The notes: a model not told the origin generated them from the letters alone. A stretch of 41,561 nucleotides of DNA from an uncultured Oscillospiraceae bacterium (GCA_947626845.1 CANQTW010000022.1:1-41561), one strand, 5' to 3'; shown: positions 28,984 to 38,023, numbered from the stretch's first letter. Numbers and translations are program-made.

Positions 28984-30530
28984 GGAACGACGCGCTGATT
29001 TACGCGCTGAACGATGTGAAAAACAGCTTTATCCTGTCGGCGGAGGACTTAAAGCCCCGGCGAATGGGCCGGCGGATAGGTATCGTCGCCCTGGCGGCGG
29101 TCATGGCGGCCCTGTTGACCCTGGGAACCGCCATGGCCGTGTCCGAGGAGGTCCGGGAGGCGGTTTTCAGACTTTTCCGCGTGGAGGGGACCGTGGACGT
29201 GTCCGGGGCAAAGGACCGGCTCGACCAGGGAGGAGACCCGGCGCCGTCGGACCGCACGCCGGATCACAGCCGGGGAGAGTTCATCGTCATGGAGGGCATG
29301 ACAGGGGAGCATTACCGGATCGAGGGCTACTACGAGGAGTGGAATGGCTTTTTCCGTTTCATAGACGAATGGTGGAACATATTGTCGGTGTACTATCCCC
29401 AGAACGGGGAGCTGTGCCAGGTCACCGACTGGCGGCAGGTCAAAACCACAGTGAAGGGCGTGGACGTGGAATTTAAATGGTTCGCTTACGACGGGAACAT
29501 CGTCACGCTGGACAAATACTCCGAGACCCACGATCACGACGTTGTTCCACCCTTTGTGGAGTATTCCAAGCCGGGGATCGCCGACAAGATTTTTATTGAG
29601 GTCTCCGAAGGCGACACCCTGGGCCTTCCCGTGGTGTATGATATCAACACCGGCGAGATCACCGATCCCTTCGCCAACAAAAAGTGGGCGGTGCCGGAGG
29701 GAGAGGAAGAAAAATACAGATGGGATCGGATTACCTTCACGCCTGATCTTCGGTATGCACTCATCAACACGGCGGAATCGGCCAATGTGTCGGGCGACGG
29801 CCTGTATCTGGCCGATCTTGTCAGCGGGGAGCGTTACGACCTTCGGGCGCTTTCGGGAATGGAGAAGGTCAGCGGCGCGTGGCTCTACAAGTCCCAGGCA
29901 ATCGTCTGCTGGTATCTGAGCCGTGAGTACAAGTACGACCTGCGGGTGCTGGAGCTGGGCACCGGCAAGCTCCTTACGGAAATCCGCGGCCCCATGGTAC
30001 ATTCCGAGAACTATTCTAACGATTACACCGCCGAGCTGGAGCAGGGCCTCATCACCCAGGAGGAGCTGAAGGCTTGGGAATATCACGACGCGCTCCGCGG
30101 CCTCACCGACCTGGGCGTGGGGGAGAAGGCGGGCCTCTACCTCATCGAGGGCGCCAGATGCGCCGCCTGGATCGACGAAAACCGGGACGTGGAGCTTTTC
30201 GACCTGCTCACCGGCCAGCGGTTCAGGGTGCCGCTGAGGATACCGGAGAATATGTATGTGAACCTGGAGGCCAACAGCGCGGGGGATAAGCTCTTAAACT
30301 ATGATACAGTCCTGTTGGACGAGACTGAACCCCTGAACCGGAGCTTCCGCGTCCTGGACCTGGAGGCCCAAACCTGCACGGTGGTCAACGTGGAGCGTGC
30401 CGAGGGGGAGGACAGACTGCCGGAGCCGCACTTTTTCGGCGGCGACAAGATCAAGCTGGAGGACAGCGATATCCACTACGAGGACGGCCAGGGGTATTAC
30501 TCCTACGTGTACCTCTACACCCTGAAATAA
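28980..30530 (+). CDS. membrane-anchored partner of the second sigma factor, large external region
   Basis: The 516-residue protein starts with a short cytosolic part (about 1-30), one transmembrane helix at about 31-53, and VSEEVREAVFRLF just outside. It then has a long external region. The external part contains repeated beta-strand units such as YDINTGEITDPF, LADLVSGERYDLRALSG and LELGTGKLLTEIRG, spaced as in a beta-propeller-like sensor; this reading is tentative. It is coupled to the sigma gene by ATGA. ATG 28980 is preferred to GTG 28974 because AGGAGGGG leaves no spacer before the GTG. It is probably an anti-sigma or sensor protein without a recognised anti-sigma fold. Confidence 0.72.
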   Translation: MRNDALIYALNDVKNSFILSAEDLKPRRMGRRIGIVALAAVMAALLTLGTAMAVSEEVREAVFRLFRVEGTVDVSGAKDRLDQGGDPAPSDRTPDHSRGEFIVMEGMTGEHYRIEGYYEEWNGFFRFIDEWWNILSVYYPQNGELCQVTDWRQVKTTVKGVDVEFKWFAYDGNIVTLDKYSETHDHDVVPPFVEYSKPGIADKIFIEVSEGDTLGLPVVYDINTGEITDPFANKKWAVPEGEEEKYRWDRITFTPDLRYALINTAESANVSGDGLYLADLVSGERYDLRALSGMEKVSGAWLYKSQAIVCWYLSREYKYDLRVLELGTGKLLTEIRGPMVHSENYSNDYTAELEQGLITQEELKAWEYHDALRGLTDLGVGEKAGLYLIEGARCAAWIDENRDVELFDLLTGQRFRVPLRIPENMYVNLEANSAGDKLLNYDTVLLDETEPLNRSFRVLDLEAQTCTVVNVERAEGEDRLPEPHFFGGDKIKLEDSDIHYEDGQGYYSYVYLYTLK

Positions 30531-30547
30531 AACCGCAAAACCCATCA

Positions 30548-30575
30548 GGGGCCGGCGAAAACGCCGGCCCCTTTT
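30548..30575 (+). terminator. terminator after the sigma/partner unit
   Basis: GGGGCCGGCG, loop AAAA, CGCCGGCCCC, then TTTT, 17 bp after the stop. Confidence 0.9.
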
Positions 30576-30580
30576 CCCAC

Positions 30581-30610
30581 AAAAAAAGGCGGCGGCTCTT
30601 GCGAGCCGCC
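30581..30610 (-). terminator. opposite-facing terminator hairpin
   Basis: GGCGGCTC, loop TTGC, GAGCCGCC, with A7 before it, so it reads as a terminator on the - strand. No converging gene is present; it may block antisense transcription. The rest of the 327-bp gap to the next gene shows only the promoter at 30774-30802. Confidence 0.6.
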
Positions 30611-30773
30611 AAAAAGGGTTGTGGGATAAAGATATGAGCGTATCCTCTCCGATGGGATGGTCGAAGCCGGGATATGCTGTACTTAAAGAGTAGCACGGAT
30701 GGGACAAATTGTAAATAGGAAGTTTTGGGGAACGGACACTACTTTTGTTGAATTTTGCCGCCGCCGGATGGAC

Positions 30774-30802
30774 TTGCCAAAAATCCCGCTCTATGATAAA
30801 AT
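30774..30802 (+). promoter_or_regulatory. promoter of the first deacetylase gene
   Basis: TTGCCA (30774-30779), a 17-bp spacer and TAAAAT (30797-30802) preceded by TGA (extended -10). The start codon is 55 bp downstream behind GGGAGG. Confidence 0.75.
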
Positions 30803-30857
30803 GAGTTGTTGTGAGAATACTCTTCCTGTGAGAGAAAAAGAGCGGGAGGAATAAGGT

Positions 30858-31982
30858 ATGCGTATAAAAGTCCTGCCGGCGCTTGCGCTGGCGCTGTTGC
30901 TGCTGGCGTCCTGTCACGGGCCGGAGCTTCCGCCGGATACCGGCGCGGCGGACACGGCGGACACTTTGGACACGGCGGATACGGCGGGGGAGACCCTGTC
31001 CGACACAGCGCCGGATACGACGCCGGAGTCAACGCCCGATACCGTCCCCTCCGCGCCGGAGCCGGAGCTGACGCTCACCGGCGACAGGGTCATCGTGGAC
31101 GGATTGCGGCTGGCCGTCTGGGAGGCGGCGGGGCAGAAATATATCGCCCAAAGCGCCCTCCGGCGGGCTTTCGGCAGGGAGCTTGAGGGGGACGCGCTGA
31201 CCGTCAAGGGCATGGGATACCTGCCCTGGCCACAGCTTGCGGAGAGCCTTGACTGTCCCATGCTCACCGATCCCCAGGACGGCACGGTATATTTGTCCCC
31301 CCAGGGGAGCTATGTGATCCCGGAGGACAGGAACGCGGCTGTGCTGATGTACCATGCGGTGGGCGAAAAGCCCTGGGGCCTGGTGAGCCTGTTTGTCCGG
31401 CCCACGGAGCTGGAGGAACAAATCGAGTATATTCTGGATAACGGCTACGACCCCATCTGGTTTTCCGACCTCGCCCATATCGAGGACTACGACAAGCCGG
31501 TTATCCTGACCTTTGACGACGGATACGACAACAATTATACGCAGCTCTATCCCATCCTTCAAAAGTACCATGTCAAGGCCACCATATTCGTGATCACGGG
31601 CAAGGTGGATAAAAACCGCTACCTGACGCGGGAGCAGATCAGAGAGATGGCCTCCTCCGGCCTGGTGTCCATCGAGAGCCATACGGTGACGCACCCGGAC
31701 CTTACGACGCTGAGCGAAGATGAGCTGGCGTATGAGTACGCCCAATCTCGGCTGGATATTGCCCGTATGACCGGACGCATCCCCACCGTCGTGTGCTACC
31801 CGTCCGGGGAGAACAACGATCTGGCCCGGAGCGTGGCGGCGGAGTATTATAAGCTGGGCATCAGGATGACGGGCGGGGTGTGGAACACTTCGTCGGACCC
31901 CATGCGGGTGAACAGGTTTTATGTGCCGAGGGATCTGACGCTGGCGCAGTTCAGGGGAAAGCTGAACCGCCTGGAAGCGTGA
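30858..31982 (+). CDS. lipoprotein polysaccharide deacetylase (NodB fold), copy 1
   Basis: The 374-residue precursor has a lipoprotein signal (lipobox LASC at about 16-19), a Thr/Asp/Pro-rich linker to about residue 70 and a small beta domain (about 70-150: VIVDGLRLAVWEAAGQKYIA). A NodB deacetylase domain follows. Its metal and catalytic residues are Asp220-Asp221 in LTFDDGYD and His275/His279 in SHTVTHPD; CYPSGENN is the usual third motif. It would sit outside the membrane and remove acetyl groups from peptidoglycan or another glycan. The gene at 32051 has the same architecture, so the two are tandem duplicates. Confidence 0.9.
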   Translation: MRIKVLPALALALLLLASCHGPELPPDTGAADTADTLDTADTAGETLSDTAPDTTPESTPDTVPSAPEPELTLTGDRVIVDGLRLAVWEAAGQKYIAQSALRRAFGRELEGDALTVKGMGYLPWPQLAESLDCPMLTDPQDGTVYLSPQGSYVIPEDRNAAVLMYHAVGEKPWGLVSLFVRPTELEEQIEYILDNGYDPIWFSDLAHIEDYDKPVILTFDDGYDNNYTQLYPILQKYHVKATIFVITGKVDKNRYLTREQIREMASSGLVSIESHTVTHPDLTTLSEDELAYEYAQSRLDIARMTGRIPTVVCYPSGENNDLARSVAAEYYKLGIRMTGGVWNTSSDPMRVNRFYVPRDLTLAQFRGKLNRLEA

Positions 31983-32050
31983 GACCGGCGCGGGAAAGAG
32001 CAAGAGACGCGGCCAAAGCCTGACTGCGGGATCATGAGTGGGAAAAGGAC

Positions 32051-33091
32051 ATGAAAAAGAGAGCGCTCGCGGTTTCTCTGCTCCTTGCGCTGTTTCTTGC
32101 CGCTTGCGGCGGAGGCGGGGGACAGGGAAGCGAAAATTGGAGCCATACCCAGGCGCCGCCGGGGACGGAGCCGGTGCTGTGTGCCGGCGCCGTCATCATG
32201 GACGGCGTCAGGTTGGACGTTTGGGATATCGGCGGGAAACAATACGTCGCCCGTGAGGAGGCCGTGGCCGCCGCCGGCGCGGAGCTGTCCGGCGATACGT
32301 TGGCCCTGGACGGGACGGTGTACATGCCCTGTCCGGAGTTTGCCGCCGCCAACGGCTTCCCGGCGCTGACAGACCCGGAGGACGGCACGGTGTATATCTC
32401 CCCCTCCGCCGCGGAGTTTGCGATCTCCGAAAAGACGAGGGTGCCGGTGCTGATGTACCACGCCCTTGGGGACGAGGCCTGGGGGATCGACACGCTGTTC
32501 GTCCGTCCGGCGGACTTTGAGGAGCAGCTCGTGTACCTCCTGCAGAGCGGCTTCGACCCCATCTGGTTTACCGACCTCGCTCATATCGATGACTACGACA
32601 GGCCGGTGATCCTGACCTTCGATGACGGGTATGATGACAACTACACGCTCCTTTTACCCATCCTTCAAAAATACAACGTCAAGGCCACGGTCTTCGTGGT
32701 CACGGGACTGGTGGGGAAGCCCCACTACCTGACGGCGGAGCAGATCAGGGCACTTTCGGATTCCGGCCTCGTCTCCGTCCAGAGCCACACCGTCCATCAC
32801 CGGGAGCTTACGGAGCTTGACCGGGAGGAGCTGGAGCGGGAATTTTCGGACGCGCGGCTCCACATAGCGCGCCTCACCGGGCGAATCCCCATCGCCGTGA
32901 GCTACCCCTCCGGAGAGAACGATCAACTCGTCAGGAGAACGGCGGGGAAGTATTACCGGTTCGGCGTCAAGTCCAACGGCCTTATCTGGAATACCGGATC
33001 GGACCCGCTGCAGGTGAAGAGACTGATCGTGCCGAGAGGGGTGCCGATCCGTGCCTTCGCCAGGATGATGAACGAAATAGGCGAAAAATAA
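32051..33091 (+). CDS. lipoprotein polysaccharide deacetylase (NodB fold), copy 2
   Basis: The 346-residue precursor has a lipobox LAAC followed by a glycine run, a linker shorter than in copy 1, the same small beta domain (VIMDGVRLDVWDIGGKQYVA) and the NodB domain. Catalytic residues are Asp191-Asp192 in LTFDDGYD and His246/His250 in SHTVHHRE; SYPSGEND matches copy 1. The segments around them (PIWFTDLAHIDDYDRPVIL, LQKYNVKATVFVVTG) are nearly identical to copy 1, while the linkers diverge. It starts 68 bp after copy 1, probably on the same transcript. The GTPase-nuclease gene begins 18 bp after its stop. Confidence 0.9.
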   Translation: MKKRALAVSLLLALFLAACGGGGGQGSENWSHTQAPPGTEPVLCAGAVIMDGVRLDVWDIGGKQYVAREEAVAAAGAELSGDTLALDGTVYMPCPEFAAANGFPALTDPEDGTVYISPSAAEFAISEKTRVPVLMYHALGDEAWGIDTLFVRPADFEEQLVYLLQSGFDPIWFTDLAHIDDYDRPVILTFDDGYDDNYTLLLPILQKYNVKATVFVVTGLVGKPHYLTAEQIRALSDSGLVSVQSHTVHHRELTELDREELEREFSDARLHIARLTGRIPIAVSYPSGENDQLVRRTAGKYYRFGVKSNGLIWNTGSDPLQVKRLIVPRGVPIRAFARMMNEIGEK

Positions 33092-33109
33092 TCTAAAGGA
33101 GGTTTTCCC

Positions 33110-35671
33110 GTGTCCAAGACGGTGATCGGAATACTGGCCCACGTGGACGCGGGGAAAACCACGCTGTCCGAGGCGCTCCTGTACTGCGCCGGGGATATAC
33201 GCCGGCTTGGCAGGGTGGATCACGGCGACGCCTTCCTCGATACCTTCGCCCTGGAGCGTCAGCGCGGCATCACCATCTTTTCCAAGGAGGCGCGGCTGAG
33301 CCTGGGGAGCAAGTCCGCCACGCTGTTGGACACGCCGGGGCATGTGGATTTCTCCGCGGAGACGGAGCGCACCCTGGACGTCCTGGACTGCGCCATCCTT
33401 GTGATCTCCGCCCCGGAGGGGGTGCAGAGCCACACGCGGACGCTGTGGAAGCTCCTGCGGGACAGGGACATCCCCACCCTGCTGTTCATCAACAAGATGG
33501 ATCTGCCCGGCGCGGACCGGGCCGGCATCCTGGCGGAGCTGACCCAGCGCCTGGGGGACGGCTTTTTCATCCCCGGTCAGGCCGATTCCGAGGCGCTGGC
33601 GCTGTGCGACGAGGCCCTTTTGGAGGAGCATCTGGAGCGGGGCGAGCTATCAGAAGCCGCTCTTGAAGGGGCCTTCCGGCGGGGCCGCGTCTACCCCTGC
33701 TATTTCGGCGCGGCGCTGAAATTAGAGGGCGTGGAGGCGTTTTTGGCGGGCCTTGAGCGCTTCGCCCCCGCCAGCCCCGCGAAAGCCGGTTTCGCCGCGC
33801 GGGTCTTTAAGATCTCCCGCGACGAGGACGGCAAGCGCCTGACGCACATGAAGATCACCGGCGGGACCTTGCGCGTACGGGACACGGTGACGGGGCCGGA
33901 CTGGGAGGAGAAGGTCACCCAGCTTCGCTTTTACTCCGGGGCCAAATACACCGCCGCCGACGAGGCGGAGCCGGGGGACGTGGTGGCCGTCACGGGGCTG
34001 TCCGCCACCTTCGCCGGACAGGGCCTGGGCGCGGAGGGGGATGGTCGGGCGCCGGCGCTGGAGCCCGTGCTGAGCTACGCCGTCTACCTCCCCGCGGGGT
34101 GCGATCTCCACAAGACCGTGGCCCAGCTGCGCCAGCTGGAGGAGGAGAACCCGGAGCTGAAGCTTGTCTGGGAGCCCCGCGCCCAGTCCCTTCACGCCCA
34201 GATCATGGGCCAGGTACAGCTTGAGGTCATCCGCCAGCTGGTGCGGGACCGTTACGGCTTCGACATCTCCTTCGGGCCTGGGAGCATCATCTACCGGGAG
34301 ACCATCGCCGGCAAAGTGGAGGGCGTGGGCCACTACGAGCCCCTGCGCCATTACGCCGAGGTGCATCTCCTGCTGGAGCCGGGGGAGCGGGGCAGCGGCG
34401 TCGAGATCGGCTCCGCCGTCTCCGAGGACGCCCTGGCCGGCAGCTGGCAGCGGCTGATCCTCACCCACCTCCACGAAAAACAACACCTGGGCGTCCTGAC
34501 CGGCTCGCCCATCACGGATATGAAGATCACCCTCTCCGCCGGACGGGCGCACATCAAGCACACCGAGGGCGGGGACTTTCGGGAAGCCACCTACCGGGCC
34601 GTCCGGCAGGGGCTTATGAGCGCCAAAAGCGTGCTCTTGGAGCCCTGGTACGACTTCCGCATGGAGCTTCCCCAGACCAACGTGGGCCGCGCCATGACGG
34701 ACCTTCAGCGCATGGGTGCCCGGTTCGAGCAGTCCGGGGACGAGGGCGGCATGGCCGTCCTGACAGGCTCAGGCCCCGTGGCGAAGCTGCGGGAATACCC
34801 CGCCGAGGCGGCGGCGTACACCAGGGGCCAGGGGCGCGTCAGCTTCGTCTTTCACGGCTATGAGCCCTGCGCCGAGCAGGACGCGGTGGTGGAGGCCATC
34901 GGCTACGACCCCCTGGCGGACATGGAGAACTCTCCCCACAGCGTCTTCTGCTCCCACGGCGCGGGGGTGCTGGTGCCCTGGAACGAGGTTCCGGCGCGGA
35001 TGCACCTGCCCAGCACCCTGGCCCCGCCCAAAGCCCCCGATCCCGTCCGGGAGGCGGCGGCCCGGTATGTGAAGCTGGTGGCCTCGGACAAGGAGCTGAT
35101 GGACATCTTTCAGCGCACCTACGGGCGGATAGACCGGGGCGAGGAGGCCCTCCGTCCCGCCCCCAGGGAGCCCCGACGGGAACCCTCCCCCCAAAAAAGA
35201 AAGCCCCTCCCCCAGAAGGACGGGCTGGAATTTGTGCTGGTGGACGGCTACAACATCATCTTCGCCTGGGACGATCTGAAAAAGCTGGCCGCCCAGAGCC
35301 TTGACGCGGCCAGGGAGCGCCTCATCGAGCGCCTACGCAATTACCAGGGCTTCCGCCAGTGCGCCGTCATCGTGGTGTTCGACGCCTACAAGGTGAAAAA
35401 CAACCCCGGCAAGGTGGATCACCTGGGCGGGGTCAGCGTCGTCTACACCAAAGAGGCCGAGACGGCGGACATGTACATCGAGCGCGCCACCTACGACCTC
35501 TCCAAACGTCATCACGTGCGCGTAGCCACCTCCGACGGTATGGAGCAGATGATCATTTTGGGCAACGGCGCGTTGCGCGTCCCCGCCTCCGCCTTCGAGG
35601 CGGAGGTCAAAGAGGTGGAGCGCGCCATCAGCGACTATCTGCGCGACTATAATCGGGGCATGGAGCAGTGA
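33110..35671 (+). CDS. Tet(M)/EF-G-like translational GTPase fused to a C-terminal Rae1/YacP-type NYN nuclease
   Basis: The 853-residue protein has the full EF-G/Tet(M) plan. The G domain motifs are AHVDAGKTT (10-18), RGITI (52-56), DTPGH (74-78) and NKMD (128-131). Domain II lies at about 230-300, and domains III, IV and V run to about 665, ending in SPHSVFCSHGAG and WNEVPARM. A basic, Pro-rich linker (about 670-705) leads to an NYN/YacP domain at 706-850. Its acidic residues are Asp712 in VDGYN, Asp758 in VVFDAY, Asp787 in EAETAD and Asp809 in TSDGMEQ. B. subtilis YacP is Rae1, a nuclease that cuts mRNA in the ribosomal A site, the same site that Tet(M)-type GTPases enter. The start is GTG behind AAAGGAGG. 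Ribosome-directed mRNA cleavage is inferred. Confidence 0.9.
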   Translation: MSKTVIGILAHVDAGKTTLSEALLYCAGDIRRLGRVDHGDAFLDTFALERQRGITIFSKEARLSLGSKSATLLDTPGHVDFSAETERTLDVLDCAILVISAPEGVQSHTRTLWKLLRDRDIPTLLFINKMDLPGADRAGILAELTQRLGDGFFIPGQADSEALALCDEALLEEHLERGELSEAALEGAFRRGRVYPCYFGAALKLEGVEAFLAGLERFAPASPAKAGFAARVFKISRDEDGKRLTHMKITGGTLRVRDTVTGPDWEEKVTQLRFYSGAKYTAADEAEPGDVVAVTGLSATFAGQGLGAEGDGRAPALEPVLSYAVYLPAGCDLHKTVAQLRQLEEENPELKLVWEPRAQSLHAQIMGQVQLEVIRQLVRDRYGFDISFGPGSIIYRETIAGKVEGVGHYEPLRHYAEVHLLLEPGERGSGVEIGSAVSEDALAGSWQRLILTHLHEKQHLGVLTGSPITDMKITLSAGRAHIKHTEGGDFREATYRAVRQGLMSAKSVLLEPWYDFRMELPQTNVGRAMTDLQRMGARFEQSGDEGGMAVLTGSGPVAKLREYPAEAAAYTRGQGRVSFVFHGYEPCAEQDAVVEAIGYDPLADMENSPHSVFCSHGAGVLVPWNEVPARMHLPSTLAPPKAPDPVREAAARYVKLVASDKELMDIFQRTYGRIDRGEEALRPAPREPRREPSPQKRKPLPQKDGLEFVLVDGYNIIFAWDDLKKLAAQSLDAARERLIERLRNYQGFRQCAVIVVFDAYKVKNNPGKVDHLGGVSVVYTKEAETADMYIERATYDLSKRHHVRVATSDGMEQMIILGNGALRVPASAFEAEVKEVERAISDYLRDYNRGMEQ

Positions 35672-35680
35672 TCTGTCGGA

Positions 35681-35707
35681 AAAAGCACGGGCATGACCCG
35701 TGCTTTT
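35681..35707 (+). terminator. terminator after the GTPase-nuclease gene
   Basis: AAAAGCACGGG (35681-35691), loop CATGA, CCCGTGCTTTT (35697-35707), a perfect 11-bp stem ending in T4, 9 bp after the stop. Confidence 0.88.
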
Positions 35708-35817
35708 CGCTGTGTTCTTTTTTCGGAGCGGCGTTTTTCAAAATATACGCGCGCTTACGCCGTGCGCCTCTTATCGACCCTCCAATAAAAGCCGGCCTTT
35801 TGATTTGTCAAAGGTCG

Positions 35818-36105
35818 TTACACCTCTTCCGTTGTTTTCCGCATGGAGGCGAGGCCCTCGGTGTACTCGTCCTCGGCGTGGACGATCAGCTTGGCGAAGG
35901 GGAGAAAATACTCCCCGCACTCCGTCAGCTCCACCCGCCTGGTGGAGCGGTTGAAGAGCGTTACGCCCAGCTCCTCCTCCAGCTCCTTGATGTGCCGCGA
36001 CAGCGTCGGCTGGGAGAGGAAAAGCCGTTCAGAGGCTGAATTAAAATTTTTAAGCTCTGACAAAGTCAGAAACTCCCGCATACTTTGAATTTTCAAGTGG
36101 CCCAT
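35818..36105 (-). CDS. truncated LysR-type regulator, DNA-binding domain only
   Basis: The 95-residue product covers only the LysR winged helix-turn-helix (MREFLTLSELKNFNSASERL, SQPTLSRHIKELEEELGVTL, RSTRRVELTECG) plus the start of the linker helix. It then stops. Full LysR proteins have about 300 residues, so the effector domain is missing, and none of its sequence is visible in the 110 bp downstream. It is either a remnant or a small stand-alone repressor. The ATG at 36105 has its Shine-Dalgarno directly adjacent. The in-frame TTG at 36096, nine bases after AAAGGG, is a likely alternative start. Confidence 0.65.
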   Translation of the reverse strand: MGHLKIQSMREFLTLSELKNFNSASERLFLSQPTLSRHIKELEEELGVTLFNRSTRRVELTECGEYFLPFAKLIVHAEDEYTEGLASMRKTTEEV

Positions 36106-36294
36106 CCCTTTTTCTATCTAAAATGTTAGCATTGCTAACTACCTTTCCTGTATTCCAAAAAAAGTATACCACAAAAAACCATTTTGCGCAATAATTCATA
36201 CGAAAGACAAATCAATTTTCCAAAGAAAGTATCAATCGACAGGAAATGACATAATAAAAAGGAACTTGCCCGCCGCTCCGCGGCGAATGATTGA

Positions 36295-36329
36295 ATTGGA
36301 AGGGGAACCCTGACGGTTCCCCTTCCAAT
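36295..36329. repeat. 15-bp perfect inverted repeat
   Basis: ATTGGAAGGGGAACC (36295-36309) and its reverse complement (36315-36329) flank CTGAC. It lies in the 495-bp gap upstream of the LysR remnant and may be a terminator or part of the dispersed repeat family that follows it. Confidence 0.75.
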
Positions 36330-36380
36330 CCCTTCCCTCCGAATATACGAATTCCTGATATATTACGCAAATTGCTCCTT

Positions 36381-36600
36381 GTAGGGGCCAAACCCGCCCA
36401 CCGAATTTCCAGCATATTTCGCACACCGCGTTTGTAGGGGCCAGACCCGCTCGGCCCACACGCCGCACCGTCGAATTTCATATCGCCGAATTTTCACGGC
36501 TTTCGTACAACGTACCCGTAGGGGTGGCCGTCCTCGGCCACCCGTCCATCGAATTCCCGAAAACCTTCCCCCAAACGCCGTAGGAGCCCCATTGCGGCCC
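36381..36600. repeat. cluster of GTAGGGGCC palindromic intergenic repeats
   Basis: At least three units begin GTAGGGG (36381, 36434, 36518). Most continue with an inverted GC segment, for example GTGGCC...GGCCAC after 36524, and end near a CGAATTTC or CGAATTCC motif. The rest of the gap from 36106 shows no coding sequence. The antiporter gene ends immediately at the right side, so the cluster lies downstream of it on the - strand. Confidence 0.75.
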
Positions 36601-37902
36601 CTATTGCGCCTTGTGGTGGCCTAGGTGGAAGATGGCCACGGGACTGTTGGGCCGGCGGGCGTTGGTGCGCCCTTCGGGCTGGATCTCCCCAGCGGCGGTG
36701 AGGGCCTTCTTGGTCAGGGCCGGTCCGATGAGCTCATAGACCAGCACGGAGAAGAGCACCACGTTGCGCACCACGGCCCCGTCCATGAGCTGTGTGGCGG
36801 TCAGGGCCATGCCCAGGGCCACGCCGGCTTGGGGCAGGAGGGTGATGCCGATGTATTTGGTGATGTTGGGGGCGCATTTTGTCATAGCGCAGCTGCTGTA
36901 AGCGCCCACGTATTTCCCCAGGGAGCGGAAGACGATGTAGACAAGCCCGATCAGCAGCACCGTGGGCTGGGAGAGGATACGCATATCCAGCTCCGCGCCG
37001 GAGAGGACGAAGAACAGCACGAAAACCGGCGCCGTCCAGTCGTCGATGCGGCCCATCAGCTCTTGGGAGAAGTCGCAGATGTTGCAGAACACCGTACCGG
37101 CCATCATGCACACCAGCAGGAGGCTGAAGCCGATGTGGACGCCGCCCACCTCAAATTCCGCCATGGAGACGCCCACCGTAGCCAGCACGCAGGTGATGGA
37201 CAGGGAGAGCCGCTTGGAGCGGGAGTGGAAATACTTCTCAAACCGGTGCAGGAGCCACCCGGCCAGAGCGCCCAGCAAAAGCGACAGGACGATCTCGATG
37301 ACCGGCTCCAAAAGGATGGTTTTCAGGCTGATAACGCCCTTCTCGATGGCCGTAGCCACGCCGAAGGAGGCGGAGAACAGCATCAGGCCCACCGCGTCGT
37401 CAATGGCCACCACCAGCAGAAGGAGCTTGGTCAGAGGCCCGTTGGCCTTGTACTGCCGCACCACCATCAGCGTCGCCGCCGGGGCCGTGGCCGCGGCGAT
37501 GGCCCCCAGGGTGATGGCCGAGGGGATAGAGATGAGCTTGGGGGAGATAAAGTGCAGGGCGATCAGGCCCGCGTCCACTAAAACCGTGGTGATCACTGCC
37601 TGCAGGATACCCACGGTGATGGCCTGACGGCCCATGTGCTTGAGCTGCTCCAGACGGAACTCATTGCCGATGGTAAAGGCGATGAACCCCAGCGCCACCT
37701 GGGAGATCAGGTCCAGCCCCTCCACCTCCTCCAGGGACACAAAGCCCAGGCCCTTGATATGGAGAGCGCCCAGGCAGAAGGGCCCCAGCAGCACTCCCGC
37801 CACCAGATACGCCGTCACCGCCGGGAGCTTCAGCACCTTGGCAAGCCGCGACATCATCAGTCCCGCCAGCAAAGCCAGGGACATTTCGATCAGGATATAC
37901 AT
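36601..37902 (-). CDS. CPA2-type monovalent cation/proton antiporter
   Basis: The 433-residue protein is almost wholly hydrophobic with about 12 membrane segments. CPA2/KefB features include the N-terminal VTAYLVAGVLLGP, the crossover-like LGAIAAATAPAATLMVVRQY and LLLVVAIDDAVGLMLFS; the paired acidic residues DD are typical of electroneutral or electrogenic ion binding. The C-terminal tail is short, with no RCK/TrkA-N domain, so it is a stand-alone Na/H or K/H antiporter; the ion is uncertain. GGGAGG lies nine bases before the ATG. Intergenic repeats follow on its 3' side. Confidence 0.9.
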   Translation of the reverse strand: MYILIEMSLALLAGLMMSRLAKVLKLPAVTAYLVAGVLLGPFCLGALHIKGLGFVSLEEVEGLDLISQVALGFIAFTIGNEFRLEQLKHMGRQAITVGILQAVITTVLVDAGLIALHFISPKLISIPSAITLGAIAAATAPAATLMVVRQYKANGPLTKLLLLVVAIDDAVGLMLFSASFGVATAIEKGVISLKTILLEPVIEIVLSLLLGALAGWLLHRFEKYFHSRSKRLSLSITCVLATVGVSMAEFEVGGVHIGFSLLLVCMMAGTVFCNICDFSQELMGRIDDWTAPVFVLFFVLSGAELDMRILSQPTVLLIGLVYIVFRSLGKYVGAYSSCAMTKCAPNITKYIGITLLPQAGVALGMALTATQLMDGAVVRNVVLFSVLVYELIGPALTKKALTAAGEIQPEGRTNARRPNSPVAIFHLGHHKAQ

Positions 37903-38023
37903 TATAATTGACCTCCCATTCTTTTTGGGAAATCAATTCTACACCCCCGCCGTGGAAAAAACAATCTCCAAAGTATCCGGGCTTGGGCCGCGCTTTGTAA
38001 AAAAATTGTACATTTTGCGCCTA

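Noticed and set aside
33110-35671. Tetracycline-resistance gene tet(M)-type
   Set aside because: The GTPase part resembles the family, but the fusion and the housekeeping context give no reason to call it a resistance gene.
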